64,000 nucleotides of DNA from Entoloma clypeatum (Eukaryota; Basidiomycota; Agaricomycetes; Agaricales; Entolomataceae): NCBI GenBank assembly GCA_963565915.1, contig OY751496.1, forward strand, positions 248,001 through 312,000, read 5' to 3'. A program made the translations under genes and the position numbers. Positions 43,441 to 56,622 of this stretch are shown in pieces. How positions within the stretch are numbered: position 1 is the first letter of the stretch; every line of letters begins with the position of its first letter. The notes under the pieces were generated by a model that saw only the letters and a list, made by a program, of their open reading frames with translations, had not been told where the DNA came from and searched no databases.

Positions 43441-46400
43441 ATGGCTACCTGCTCCAAATGCCACAAGAATTTCGACACTTTGTATGCCCTCAAGCACCAT
43501 CGACCACACTGCAAATTTCGCATTTTGGCTGGGGCTAAACTCGTACGGATGGCACAAGAAAATAAACGACGACATCTTGAAAGTATTCTACTACCATTGC
43601 CCACGACATCTCATGATCTGGCAGCGCCTCGCAACTTTGAACGAGTTGTTCCCGAAATGGAGCCTGAACTCTTTGATGTGCCAATGGTAAGTTTACTTCA
43701 ATGATGAACTAAATTATATACAACTGATTCTATCACTAGTGAGACTCTACTCCACCACCACATCCACCATCTCTGAGTCCAATCCACACTCCATCACCTT
43801 CTCCTCAACCTGTATCTCCATTGCCATCTAAATTCTATCCTTCTGGTCATTCTTTCTGAAAGCGAATGCCTACATGGAAATCCCAACCTCAGCTTGCTGA
43901 TGAACTCCCTCCTGATCCTCCTCAAATCGATCCTAAGCAGCCGCAATTGCAAAATTCTCCGGCAAATCCAGAGAGGTTTATAACAGAGTCTAACAGCTAC
44001 GGGGTCTATTGTGAATATGACCGTGGCATTTCTTCATACACCCCTGATGAACTACACACTCTTGATCAAGTATCTGATGGCCCAGATTTTGCTCGCGCAC
44101 CTGGTTCTGTTCCAAAACGGCCCTGGTGGGCAGTTTTTGGCTCATCTGTCAATGAAAAGTTTTTTGCTCCCTTCATGAATGCAACCGTATTTCGCTTGAT
44201 GGATTGGTTCTACTCTGGGTCAAATATGAAGTCTCTTTCAGAGCTGGATTGTCTTGTGAACAATGTCCTTCTTGCTGATGATTTCAAAAGAGAAGATCTC
44301 GAGGGCTTTCGTGCTTCGCGTGAAGCTGAATGTTTGGACGGAATCAACAATACTCAGAGTTCTCGTTTTTCAGCCAACGATGGCTGGATTGAGACTGCAG
44401 TTCAGATTTCTCTTCCCGCTGATGGTATCCAGCACATTTCGGAAGAAACCACTCCTTGTTTCTCAGCTTCTGGCCTATTTTACCAACCCCTGCTCCAGGT
44501 TATCAAGGCCGCGTTTCAAGATACCACCGCTGAGAATTTTCATTTCTTTCCATTTCACGAATACTGGAAGCCCTCGCCAGATGCACCTCCCAAATGCATC
44601 TACTTGGAAATTTATTCCACAGATGCTTATCTGAAGGAACATGAGAAGATTAATTCTCTGCCCCCGGAACCCAGTTGTACTTTGGAGAGAGTCATTGCGA
44701 GTATCATGGTCTGGTCTGACTTGACTCATCTGGCGAGCTTTGGAGATGCTTCACTCTGGCCGATTTATTTACTTGTCGGCAACCTCAGCAAGTACATTCG
44801 CGGTAAACCCACATCATTTTCTGCTCATCATTTGGCATATATTCCCAGTGTAAGATGATTCGACTCATCTTCATAGGTATCAGCTTATATTATTTTTTGA
44901 TCAAGCTTCCCAACACAATTCAAGACTTCTACAAATCTGTTTTTCACAAAGCAGCGACATCAGATGTCCTCACATATTGTAAACACGAACTTTTCCATGC
45001 TATATGGCACCTTATTTTGGATCCTCAATTTATGGCGGCATATGTTCATGGAATCATAATTGAATGTGCTGACAAAATTCTACACAGGTTTTACCCCCAA
45101 TTCTTCACATACTCAGCCAATTATCCTGAAAAGTAAGGTGAAATTTTATAGTCACATGTCTAATTCTGATGAGCCTTAGAATTCTTCTGGCGACAATTAA
45201 ATTCCTTGGACGATGCCCTTGTCCCCGCTGCCTAATCCAAAAAATTGATATTGGTGATCTAGGAACCCACATGGACTGGCGCATACAAGTATCAAGGGTG
45301 CGACAAGACAACAACTCTCGGCGAAGCAAAATTCAGAGAGCCCAGCGCTTGATCTATGAGGATGGGATAAATGTTGGTGCTGCCCGCATTGAAAAAATCA
45401 TCGGCTTACATTCTCTCATGCCAACTTGGGTGAGTGCCAAATTATCATTCACTCATCACAAAATCATTTTGCATAGAATGCTTTTTCAGAATGCTTTCAA
45501 CCACATGGATTCGATTATCACACTATGTTTGCACTGGATTTGCTTCATGAGTTTGAGCTGGGAGTTTTCAAGGCAGTTTTCACTCACTTAATGCGGATTT
45601 TACTCCTCACCTTTAAATTTATTAGTTATTGACTTGTTCCAATGTTCGGACATGATACTATCCGTCGGTTTAGTAATAATGCCTCGGCTATGAAGCAAAT
45701 GGCTGGACACGATTTTGAAGATCTACTTCAGGTGCTCATCTTATCTAAGAATAAATTCACATGTTCATTTCTTGTATAGTGTGCAATTCCCATCTTTGAA
45801 GGATTGTTACCGGAACCCCATAATGGAGATATACTTGAGCTTATCTTCGAACTTGCCACTTGGCATGGCCTAGCAAAGCTCCGCCTACACACAGAGTCAA
45901 CAGTCCAGGCTCTCGAAAATTCAACAAAACGGCAGGGCGCATCTCTCTGCCACTTCAAATCAATAACTTGTGCCAGTTTCAAGACATGTGAACTTCCCTT
46001 GGAGAAGGCCGATTGTGGTTGCCGCAATGCAAGAAAGGCTTCAAAGGGAAAGTCAACCATTGAGCCATCTCAGGCAACAAGTTCCAACGAGCACTCATTC
46101 AATTTGTTAACATACAAGATACATTCTCTGGAGGACTACGCAAGAGCCATTCGCACTTTTGGGACAACAGACAATTATAATACACAAGTTGTGAGTTGTT
46201 TATTCTCTTGCTAAGCCGAACTGGCCATGTAGGGAGAACTTGAACCCCGCTGGGCGAAGCGATTTTATGCACACATCCAGAAGGCTCGATTCACCCATGG
46301 TATTGCAAAACAACAGCACCGGCGCAACACACTTGGAAAGATGCGGGAGCTCACACCCAAACCTCAGAAACAGCCACAGAAAAAACGAGTTCGACAAGCC

Positions 46401-47634
46401 CTACTGGACAATGAGCCATTGCTACCAAGTGCTCCTGATCAGAAATATCAAATGTCAAATGAGACATGGCACAAGTTGGATCTGTCTCAATGGATCCATG
46501 AAAATAAAAATGACCCGGCACTAGAAGTGATTTTTCTTCTTGCACAAGTTCGTCTTCAAGTTATATTGATGACACCATTTAGGATTTCATTCCCTGGCTC
46601 AAGGACCACATTCTTGGCCGTTTATTTGCACGACAATACAACAGTGACGGGACACCATTCACAAATAAACAACACCGACATCTTATCTTCGTGAATGATG
46701 CTATCTACAAGCACATGGTCCTCCGCATCAATTACACCAGTTACAATCTTTGGCATGCCCAAGACTCTCTCAACCTTGGATGCATGCCGACTTCATGACC
46801 TTCTCTCATGATGATGACAGCAAATTTCCTTACTGGTTTGGGCGCATTATTGGAATTTTTCATGCAAAGGTCAACTACAATGGACCTGGTCTCGAACGCG
46901 TCCAGAGAAAACAAATCAACTTCTTGTTTGTCTGCTGGTATGGAGCATCTGAATGGGGTGGATGGAAGGCAAAATGTCTACACAAGATTGGGTTTGTTCC
47001 TTCTGCTTTCGGATTCCTTGACCCTCGGAAATTACCCACGGCATTCATCTGATTCCAGCATTTGAATTCGGGAGAACATCTGAGCTTTTGCCTCCAAGTT
47101 CCATCACACGAAGCAATGGAAACAAAGATGAAGACTGGCAGTACTATTATGTCTCCATGTAAGTACTGACTTTGTGCTTATTCTATTGAATACCACTGAT
47201 TTTTGGACAGGTTCATCAATAGAAATATGCTCATGCGTTTCTGCGGAGGTGGTGTTGGCCACAAATCCACACAAACGGCGATGAATTTTTTCCTATCTGA
47301 TCGCAATCTGACTGACAACGTGCAATCTTATGAAGCCATACCAGAAGAACATCCGGAACTTGACCTGGCCGAGCCTCCTCTAGAAAGTGACGAGGACGGC
47401 AAGTTGGATGATGAAGCTGCCGCAGAAGACACTAAGAATCATGACCTGAATGAGGAGCTTGACTACAGTTATGTCATTGCAGAGCCCAGTGAGGATCCCG
47501 AAGATCCAGAGTGGGAAGAAATCAATGGGGCTGAAGTTGAGGATGAGTTTGATTCCGATTTTTACGAATCGGACAGCGACATACTAGGCGGTACAGGTGA
47601 TGATGGCGGCGAGGGTAAGTTTGGAGATTTGTAA
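43441..47634 (+). pseudogene. Plavaka transposase, degenerate
   Basis: Opens with a C2H2-like finger (MATCSKCHKNF, HHRPHC). The order then follows Plavaka transposases: MDWFYSGSNMKSLSELD, LEGFRASREAECLD, LASFGDASLWPIYLLVGNLS, FTYSANYPEK, GRCPCPRCLIQK, FALDLLHEFELGVFKAVFTH, FGHDTIRRFSNNASAMKQMA, LPEPHNGDILELIFELATWH, FNLLTYKIHSLEDYARAIRT and GRIIGIFHAKVNYNGPGLE. It ends in an acidic tail. Breaks: TGA at 43740-43742 just after the first intron, TGA at 43857-43859, a deletion between the LMRILLL block and the VPMFGHD block (about 45600-45635) and a frameshift near 46775. The element cannot make an intact transposase. Confidence 0.8.
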
Positions 47635-47649
47635 CTAGACATAGTTGCT

Positions 47650-48052
47650 GTCATAACCATATGATTCACATCCGACTTATCCGACGACTCCGACGATTCA
47701 TCCGCTCCGACATCCGCTCCAACAACATTCTATTTATATTTGATTATACTTCTACTATGTAACATCTCAACCATACTTACAAGTAGACATATGTTGTTCA
47801 TACGTTACACCTCATTCACATCCGTCTCTACTTGCCTTTGAGCATTCTCTCCGTCACCTCTGCTCATCTGCTCATCTGCTCATCCAACATCCGCCAATCC
47901 GAAATTGAGGACCATGTCAAAGAGTGGGGCGCAATGCACAAGTTGAAGCCAGGTCCTTTCTGCCAACGTCGCACTTACCGCATTCCGCTCCTCTGCTACT
48001 CCACTCCAACTCATCCGATGTTTTCTGACATTGAGAAAAACACTACGTGACA
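47650..48052 (+). repeat. 5' LTR of gypsy element 1
   Basis: Begins TGTCA and ends TGACA, the short inverted ends expected of an LTR, and lies immediately before the gag start at 48104. Its right part matches 57009-57192, the remnant 3' LTR of the same element (shared GGGGCGCAA and AAGTTGAAGCCAGGTCC). It starts 13 bp after the Plavaka coding sequence ends. Confidence 0.65.
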
Positions 48053-48685
48053 GTATATTTGAACTACCACCATTCTTTGATTTATCCAACAACCTCTACC
48101 CACATGTCTCAAACCCATAATACAGTTTGAACAACTAGGACTGCTCATGCAGCAGCAGAACGTTCATCATCCACACCATGCTCTGCTTTCCTTCGAGGAA
48201 CACGCAATGTAACCATTACCCCTCAAGGAGCCACAGCATCATCATCTGCTCCTACCCCTGGACCGTCCGTTCCTCCACCTTCTTCCGACTCTCAACTCCC
48301 ACCACTTCCCGCCAGTCCTCCACTAAACCCACTAACGGAACCCTCCGCACCTCTAAATTCTGGCTTATTCAGCGGACCTCCATGAGGATCTCCTCCTCCT
48401 TCCGACAGTAGTTTACATGGAGATTTGGACGACTCCGCTTCCAATCCAGATCAGGAACCCAATCTAGCTGAAGCCATTCTGCTCATGACCAAAGAGTTGA
48501 AACATTGTGACACAAAGAAGAAAAAGTCGTATGCTAACGAACTGGATACCTTCGACGGATCCAATCCACGCAAACTCTCCACATTCATTTTACAATGCAA
48601 ACTTTACTTCTCCAACAACGACAACTTCGACTCAGAACATTCCAAAGTCAACTTTGCCATGTCTTACTTCCGAGGCACAGCACTC

Positions 48686-48821
48686 GAATTTTTTGAACCC
48701 TTCATTCTTGACGATGATGAACCCAATTGGCGGGGTTCTTTCCCCGAGTTCGTGAATTTTTTGAACCCTTCATTCTTGACGATGATGAACCCAATTGGCA
48801 GGGTTCGTTCCCCGAGTTCGT
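48686..48821 (+). repeat. 68-bp tandem duplication within gag of element 1
   Basis: Units 48686-48753 and 48754-48821 start GAATTTTTTGAACCC and end CCCCGAGTTCGT, with two or three differences. Because 68 is not a multiple of three, the duplication shifts the gag frame. Confidence 0.95.
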
Positions 48822-50889
48822 CCGACTTCTCCGCTCCGAGTTTGGTACCATTGACCCTCAGGGTGAAGCTGAAGAACAGTTGGACAACCTACGGATGAAG
48901 GAAAATCAAAAGATATTGAAGTACAACATTGAATTGCAACGTCTTGCTACCAAGACTGACTGGGATGAAAACTCCCTCCGACACCACTACTATGTTGGAC
49001 TTCCGGATTGGATCAAGGACATCCTCTCCCAACAACCCAAGATCAAGTCTTTACCAGACCTATGATCTGCGGCTCATACTATTGACACTCGCTACTGGGA
49101 ACGTCAACGAGAGAATTCCAGAACCGATAAACCCACTCCCAAGTCTGACAAGAAACAATCCGCTCTGAACCAATCCACCGCACAAACATCATCAACCAAA
49201 CCCTCCGCTCCCACTACCGCTTCCGCTGCCACATCCGCTCCAAAACCCGACCTCTCCAGTAAATTAGGCAAAGATGGCAAACTGATGTATCAAGAACGCA
49301 AACGTTGTTTTGATAATAACCTTTGCTTATTCTGCGGTAGCGTCGGACATGCTGTCAAGGACTGTCCCAAGTCCACCTCCTCCGCTTCCAAGGCTAAAGG
49401 GAAAGCCGCCCAGGTCGGCACTCAAGCCAAGGAAAAAGGTAAGGAGATTGAGTCAAAAATAGGCAGTGGTCCTCATGAAGCATGGTCTGAGGACTGCATT
49501 GACTCTCTCCGTGCCTCCGCTCCCATCTGACTTAATGCGTCCGCTCTCTCTGATCCGAACTCTTTACGTATCAATATCTCATCCTCTTTTTTCTCTTCAG
49601 ATTCTGTCCCAGCACTTATTGATTCAGGATCTACCCACTGTTTTATTGACAATAACTTTTCCTCTGCTTATGATCTTCCGACCTCTGCTATTCCGCCTTT
49701 AGAACTAAAGCTTTTCGATGGTTCTTCTAACGTGTTTATCACTCAAGTTGTAACAATACCTATATGTTTTCCTTCAGGTGAATCTTTTGAACAGGATTTT
49801 TATGTTACTCCGCTTGACTCCGCTTCTTCTGTGGTTCTTGGATACAACTGGCTCACCCGCCACAATCCTATGATTGACTGGGTATTGGGCAGTATCACTT
49901 TCCGTCCACAGATGCAAAAAGAGCCATTTCCAACATCGACGTCGACCTCCTCCCAAGGTAGAACAGCTACGCTTCCTCCTCCGGAACCTCCAATCGTACC
50001 TCTGCAATCTGCTCCGCAGATTTCACTCATTAACACAGCCGCATTTATGAGGGCATGCAAATTGCCTGGTACACAATCCTTTCGACTTCACCTTTCGACT
50101 CCCTCCGTTTCTGCTCACTCCGCATCCGCTTCCAACACCCCCAACTTGACAAACGTACCCGAGGAATACCACGACTATGCTGATGTCTTCAGTAAAGGAA
50201 AAGCAGACACTCTTCCACCACACCGTCCCTATGACCTCAAGATCAAACTTGAAGAGGGCTCCGCTCCTCCGTTCGGTCTGATCTACTCCCTTTCACAAAC
50301 CGAACTCAATGCCCTCCGTGAATTCATTGATGAACACCTCACCATTGGATTCATCCGACCCTCTTCCTCTCCGCACGGTGCTCCTGTCCTTTTTGTTCGT
50401 AAAAAGGATGGCTCCCTTCGTCTTTGCGTCGATTTCCGTGGTCTTAACAAAATCTCAAAGAAGGACCGATATCCGCTTCTGCTCATATCTGACCTTCTCC
50501 AGACCGCTGGAAAAGCCAGTGTTTATACGGCTCTCGACCTCCGACACGCCTATCACCTTGTCCGCATAGCGGAAGGAGATGAATGGAAAACCGCCTTCCG
50601 CACGCACTACGGGTCTTTTGAATGGCTTGTCATGCCATTTGGACTCACCAACTCCCCAGCCATTTTTCAATGCTTCATGAATGACATCTTCCATGACCTG
50701 CTCGATAAGTATATTACCATATATCTCAATGACATCCTCATCTACTCCGACTCTTCCTCTGAGCATCGGAAGCATGTCCGCAAAGTCCTCTGATGTCTCC
50801 GACAACATGGCTTATACGTGCGTGCAGACAAATGCGAGTTTTCCACGGACACTGTTGAATACCTTGGCTTTATCCTCTCTCCGACAGGC

Positions 50890-50989
50890 CTCCGCATGTC
50901 GGATAAGAAAGTCAAAATTATTCAAGATCTCCACCTCCGCATGTCGGATAAGAAAGTCAAAATTATTCAAGATCTCCACCTCCGCACAT
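50890..50989 (+). repeat. tandem duplication at the end of RT in element 1
   Basis: The word run CGCATGTCGGATAAGAAAG, with the following AAAATTATTCAAGATCTCCA, occurs twice back to back just before the insertion point of element 2. It repeats the peptide MSDKKVKIIQDLHLR. Confidence 0.9.
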
Positions 50990-51004
50990 CCGTTCCTCTC
51001 ACCC

Positions 51005-51390
51005 TGTAAGGGCAACCACTTTGCACTTTCCCTTTCCGTTCATTTCCACCATCTCCGACGCCCTCCGACGCCCTCCGACGCCCTCCGATCGTATCTGTTG
51101 CCTCTGATATCTTATTCACCTCTCTGCACCTCTCCACATCCGACGACTCCGCGCCCCTCCGCTCCTCCGCACGTCGGATCGCAGGTACTATCATTCATCT
51201 CGTTTCCATTCATCCCCCATCCCTACTCCCGACCATTACTCATCATTCCTATGTCTCGTTTTATCTTTTATTTCATATCTCATTTTACTATTTATCTCGC
51301 TAGCTTGCAGGGGAATCCTTAGAACTTTCTCTTCGGATCTCCCTTGCAAGTATCTGAGTTTGAGTCTTGGATCGTAAGGTCGCCCTTACA
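51005..51390 (+). repeat. 5' LTR of element 2
   Basis: Starts TGTAAGGGCAACC and ends GGTCGCCCTTACA. Contains a run of CTCCGACGCC units (51053-51090). By eye it differs from the 3' LTR at one site only: C at 51230 against T at 56848, within a CpG. Confidence 0.95.
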
Positions 51391-51551
51391 GTAGAAAGTT
51401 CTCATCTAATTGGACCGGGTCCGATTGCATCGTTGTCACGATTCCGCGCTTCGGAGTAGCTTCGTCCGCGTCCGACTCCGATACATCTCACACCCCTTCC
51501 AGTTCTTCTAATTACCTCTCCGTAACCGGTGATTCTGCTCCGCGCATAGTA

Positions 51552-52706
51552 ATGGACGACCCCAATCGCCTTGAACAGCTCGAGCACGAGTTCCAGGAAC
51601 AACGTCAAACTCTCGCTGATATCTCTACTCAACTTGACCAACTCCTCCTCGCCTTCAACGCAATTCCTGCCCCAGCTCCGCCACCTATCCCACCTGCTCC
51701 CGCACCCGCACCTCCACCTGCTCCGCTCGCTCCGGCCAATCCGGGCGTGCGTTGAGCAAAACCCGCCAATCCGTCAGACTTCGACGGATCGCGCGCAAAT
51801 GGCTGGACCTTTCTAAACTCCTGTGAATTGTTTATGGGGCTGGCTCCGGAACAGTTCGCAGACGACCACGCTAAAATTTATTGGGCCTTATCTTTCATGA
51901 AGAGTGGACGCGCAGCACGCTTTGCGGATCGCATTATCCGACAAGAGCGGAGGACCGGTGCTCCGCCTTATCGGACTTGGGTGGACTTCCGCGCCGTCTT
52001 TACAACGGAGTTCACTCCGAAGAATGAGGAACAGGACGCGAGACTGATCCTCGAAGGAGAATCCTATTATCAAGGTCAACGGGATGTCGAGACCTATATT
52101 GACGAGTTCAAAGACTACATTGACAAAGCAGGCTATCAGGAGGATACCAATATAGTACTCAAATTCCGCCATGGTCTCCGTTCCGACATTCAGAACGAGA
52201 TCGCCACCCTGACCCACGGACGGCCTGCGGACGACAACCCCGATGAGTGGTACTCTGCAGCACGAGTCAACGACGACAATAGAATTGCCAACAAAGCCTT
52301 CAAAGCCACTGCTCCGACCCGCACATCCGCCTTCCGCAACGTCGTCGGACCAAGAGTACCTGGCACCTCAGTATTCCCTCGCCCCTACATTCCATTCACT
52401 CCGCGTCCAGCTCCGCTCGCATCCACAACCGCTCCGCCGACAAGGGACCCTAATGCAATGGACATTGATACTTCATGCGTCAAAGGCAAGAATGCCAATG
52501 CATGCTTCAGATGTAACAAAACGGGTCACTTCAGTCGTGAATGCCCCCTTCGCTTCGACGTCCGATTCATGACGATGGAGGAACAAGACGAGTTTATCAT
52601 GGAACAACTCGTGGTCAAGGACGCGGCGGAAGGCAACTCCGTTCCGCCCACGGAGTCTGCGGAGTCGGAGGGAGGACAGGAGGATTTTCCTCCTCACAAC
52701 GAGTGA
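51552..52706 (+). pseudogene. gag of element 2
   Basis: Frame from ATG 51552 (MDDPNRLEQLEHEFQEQR) with a proline-alanine linker. It continues through capsid-like sequence (FMGLAPEQFADDHAKIYWAL, EYTIDE-type helix YIDEFKDYIDKAGY) to a CCHC zinc knuckle (CFRCNKTGHFSREC) near the end. A single in-frame TGA at 51753-51755 splits it. Apart from that stop the 384-codon frame is open, so the copy is recently inactivated, or depends on readthrough. Confidence 0.85.
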
Positions 52707-55700
52707 ACAGTGCGCCCTCGTTGTCTACTAAAAATCGTTATGCTGCCTTATTTATGGAACAATATGATCCTATACCCTCCATCTCTAAGCCTGCAAACGA
52801 TCCTATAGTCGCACCCAACTCCGCAAACCCTATCCGCATCCGCTTCTCTAAGTGGGAGCGGCGGCTTCCAAAACAATATGTTCTCGCCGCAGCCGCTCGC
52901 TCCGACAATTCCCTCGAACTAGACATAGTTCTCGAAACTACCGACACTAAAGACATACTATCACAAAAGGCCTTACTCGACAGTGGGGCAACAGGATCGT
53001 TTATTGAACGTACTCTGGTCGAGAAACACCGACTCTCTACTCGAAAACTACAACGCGCAATTCCGGTATACAACATCAACGGAACTCCGAATGAGGCCGG
53101 AGCAATAACGGAGGTGTTGGACGTAGTGCTCCGCTATCGGGATCACTCGGAACGGACCCAGCTTGCAGTCACAAGTTTGGGAAAACAAGAAATCGTGTTA
53201 GGCTTCACTTGGCTCAAAGAACACAACCCCGAGGTAGATTGGACTTCAGGGGAAGTGAAGATGAGCCGGTGTCCTGCACGATGTCGGACATGCCAACAGG
53301 AGGCAGCCCAAGAGCGGAAGGAGCGGAAGTTCGAACAAGTCCGCATCCGAGCCTGTCGGATGGGTTCCACTCCGACGTCCGGTCTAGAGGAGGAGGCTCC
53401 ACGCGGCCCATGGGTGGAGGATGTCACAGAAGGAGAAGAAACGGAGGAGTTAGCGGAAGACGATGAGGAAGAGGATGAGTTTGAGGAGGGAGACCGCCTT
53501 TTTGTCAGAACAGTACCTGCGGAGGCGGAGTTCATCCGCGCTTCATCCAATATCTCGCAACGTCTATCGGAGGCCTTCCTCAGTAACCAGAAACCCAAAT
53601 CTTTCCGTGATTCCGTACCAGACCACTTGTTTGATTTCGAAGACGTATTCTCAAAGACCTCTTTCGACACCTTACCGGAAGAGCGGACGTGGGACCACGC
53701 CACTGAACTTGTTCTGGACGCCTCTCCGGCGGGTTGTAAGGTATATCCGCTCGCCCCGAACGAACAGAAAGAACTCGACGCGTTTTTGGAGGAAAACCTT
53801 GCAACTGGTCGGATCCGCCCTTCCAAGTCTCCGATGGCATCTCCGGTGTTCTATATCAAGAAAAAGGATGGCTCCCTTCGTCTTGTACAAGACTACCGGT
53901 CACTCAATTCCAAAACTATCAAAAACAAGTATCCGCTTCCGCTCATATCCGAACTGATCAATAAACTTCAACGCGCTCAATACTTCACCAAACTCGACAT
54001 CCGCTGGGGTTACAACAATGTACGGATAAAGCCCGGAGACGAGTGGAAGGCCGCTTTTCGGACCAATCGCGGACTCTATGAACCATTGGTGATGTTCTTC
54101 GGCCTCACTAATAGTCCATCCACATTCCAGACTATGATGAACGAGATCTTTCAGGACCTTATCACTGAAGGTGTAGTTTGTGTTTACCTTGACGATATAC
54201 TCATCTTCACGGAGACCCTTGCGGAACATCGGAGGGTCACACGGATTGTACTGGAACGACTTCGCGAACACAAACTCTATCTAAAACCAGAGAAATGCGA
54301 GTTTGAGCAAACGCGCATTGAATACTTAGGCCTTATTATTGAACAAGGACGCGTAGAGATGGATCCGGTGAAAGTAGCGGGGGTCGCGGAGTGGCCTGCT
54401 CCGACAAACGTCTGAGAAGTACAGTCCTTTCTGGGGTTCACTAACTTCTATCGCCGTTTTATTGAAGGGTTTTCGGACATCGCGCGCCCTCTTTTCGAGC
54501 TCACGAAGAAGGGGCACCTCTGGTCTTGGAAGGAAGGAGAAGTGTCCGCATTTGCGGAGTTGAAGCGGAGGATTACATCCGCTCCGATCCTGGTCTTAGC
54601 TGATCATCGAAAGGAGTGGCGGGTAGAAGCGGATAGCTCGGACTTTGCAACCGGAGCAGTACTGTCCCAACCAACAGAGGACGGTAAGTGGCACCCTGTC
54701 GCATTCTATTCCAAAAGCCTCAGTCCGGTGGAACGCAACTACGAGATCTATGACAAGGAGATGTTGGCAGTGGTCCGCGCATTAGAGGAGTGGAGGCACT
54801 TCCTTGAAGGAGCGGAGAAGACAGTGGAGATTTGGACGGACCACAAAAATCTTGAGTACTTCATGACAGCTCAAAAACTAAATCGACGACAAGCTAGATG
54901 GTCCTTATACCTCGCTCGTTTCGATTTTAAAATGCACCATCGACCTGGAAAGTCAATGGGCAAGTCCGACGCTTTGTCCCGACGAGCGGACCACGGAGAC
55001 GGATCGCGGGACAACGAAAACATCATCCTTCTTCGACCAGAATTGTTTGCAGTGCGAGCAATGCGTGGGGTAACTGTTCAAGGGGAAGAACGCGACGTCC
55101 TCTGCCAGGTCCGACAGGGAATCCGAGAGGGGCTACTGGAGGATAGTGTGGCGGAGGTCGTCAGATCCCTTCCGACCGTCGGAGCGGGGTCCGTCCGAAG
55201 TGCGGAGTGGAGGCAAGCGGAAGGTTTGCTCTACTTCAGGGATCGTATCTATGTTCCTAATAATCCCCAACTGCGTCATCGGATCCTCACACAACACCAC
55301 GACACTCCGGTGGCCGGACATCCGGGACGGTGGAAAACCTTGGAACTGGTGTTGCGCAATTACTGGTGGCCACACATGTCTCGTTTAATAGGTCAATATT
55401 GCAAGACATGCGACTCATGCCTCCGCACCAAGGTCCGACGCACTCCGCCCTCCGGAGAGCTCAATCCACTACCGGTCCCCACGGAGCGGTGGCAAGTAAC
55501 CAGTGTTGACTTCATTACTGAACTACCAGAAGCCCACGGCTACGACGCTATCATGGTGGTAGTGGACTCAGTAGGGAAGCGGGGACACTTCATCCCGACG
55601 CACTCCGACATCTCCGCACTCGGGACTGCACGCTCCTATATTCAAAACGTCTGGAAACTCCACGGACTACCGGAGGCCATTGTCTCCGACCGAGGACCAC

Positions 55701-56611
55701 AGTTTGTCGCCAAGTTCACGCGCGAACTATATAGGCTACTTGGCATTAAGATTGCTGCCTCGACAGCCTACCATCCGCAGTCGGACGGACAGACGGAGCG
55801 GGTCAATCAAGGATTGGAACAATATCTTCGCCTATTCGTCAATGAACGTCAAGACGATTGGGACGAATGGCTTCCGATGGCTGAATTTGCATACAACAAC
55901 CATGTTCACGCATCGACACGTCAAACTCCGTTCTACATTGACACCGGCCGCCATCCACGCATGGGATTCGAACCTCGCGAGAAGCGGACGGAAATCGAGG
56001 CGGTAGCGGATTTCAGCGAGCGGATGAAGTCCGCTCTGGAAGAGGCTCGCGCAGCACTAACAAAGGCAAAAGACGACATGGCGCGATACTACAACCAGCA
56101 TCGGAGCACCACTCCGACATTCCGCCCGGGGGACAAGGTCTTTTTAGACTCATCGGACCTCAAAACCACCCGACCCACAAAAAAACTTGCACATCGGTAC
56201 GTAGGCCCTTTCCCAGTGGTCCGACCTGTCGGAACACATGCCTACGAACTTCGCCTTCCCCCTTCCATGTCCCGCATTCACCCAGTATTCCATGTCATCA
56301 AACTTTCACTAGTTCCCGACGACCCTTTCCGACGCCAAGTCCGCTCTCCTCCGCCTCCGACGGTAGTGGGAGAAGAATTGGAGTATGATGTTGAAAACCT
56401 CTTGGACAGCCGACTGCATCGAGGCAAGCTTCAATTCTTGGTCAAATGGAAGGGATATGGCTACGAAGAGAATTCCTGGGAAGCAGAAGACAATGTCCAC
56501 ACTCCGCGCCTAGTCCGCGACTTCTACCGACGTCATCCGGGAGCTCCGCGTCGGATCTCCGCTGCGATATTCGACTCGTTTCGCCTGACACGTCGAGACG
56601 CCGTGCCTTGA
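52707..56611 (+). pseudogene. pol of element 2 with chromodomain
   Basis: Lies in a different frame from gag and overlaps its 3' end (open from 52541), so a ribosomal frameshift is expected. Protease: ALLDSGATGSFIERTL. RT: FYIKKKDGSLRLVQDYRSLN, LVMFFGLTNSPSTFQ, VCVYLDDILIF (catalytic YLDD intact). RNase H: VEADSSDFATGAVLSQ and IWTDHKNLEYF. Integrase: zinc finger H-H-C-C (HHDTPVAGHPGRWK, CKTCDSCLRTK) and DDE core (SVDFITELPEAHGYDAIMV, IVSDRGPQFVAKF, STAYHPQSDGQTERVNQ). C-terminal chromodomain: KLQFLVKWKGYGYEENSWEA. One TGA at 54413-54415, before EVQSFLGFTNFYRRF, interrupts pol. Confidence 0.92.
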
Positions 56612-56622
56612 AGGGGGGGTGA

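Larger units (their letters stand above)
40300..47649. mobile_element. Plavaka-type DNA transposon, inactive
   Basis: Holds two divergent genes, a Plavaka-like transposase (plus) and a DUF6698-like gene (minus). Left of them, 40300-40570 is an AT-rich tract with repeated GGTAT/ATACC-like words (ATACCAGG, GGTAACC, CGGTACC, GGTATAC), as in CACTA-type subterminal regions. The element ends are not defined: no terminal inverted repeat or target duplication was found, and the right side runs into the LTR of gypsy element 1. Outer limits are approximate. Confidence 0.6.
48104..51004 (+). pseudogene. gypsy element 1 gag-pol, decayed and truncated
   Basis: One long frame is recognisable from MSQTHNT (48104). 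Gag holds LDTFDGSNPRKLSTFI and a CCHC knuckle (CLFCGSVGHAVKDC). Then come protease (ALIDSGSTHCFIDN), the PHRPYDLKIKLEEGSAPPFG linker and reverse transcriptase (FVRKKDGSLRLCVDFRGLNK, VMPFGLTNSPAIFQ). TGA interrupts it at 48128, 48383, 49063, 49528 and 50791. A 68-bp tandem duplication (48686-48821) shifts the frame. The RT catalytic box reads YLND instead of YLDD (AAT at 50728). A 52-bp unit is also duplicated near 50890-50985. RNase H and integrase are missing; element 2 has inserted at 51004. Confidence 0.85.
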
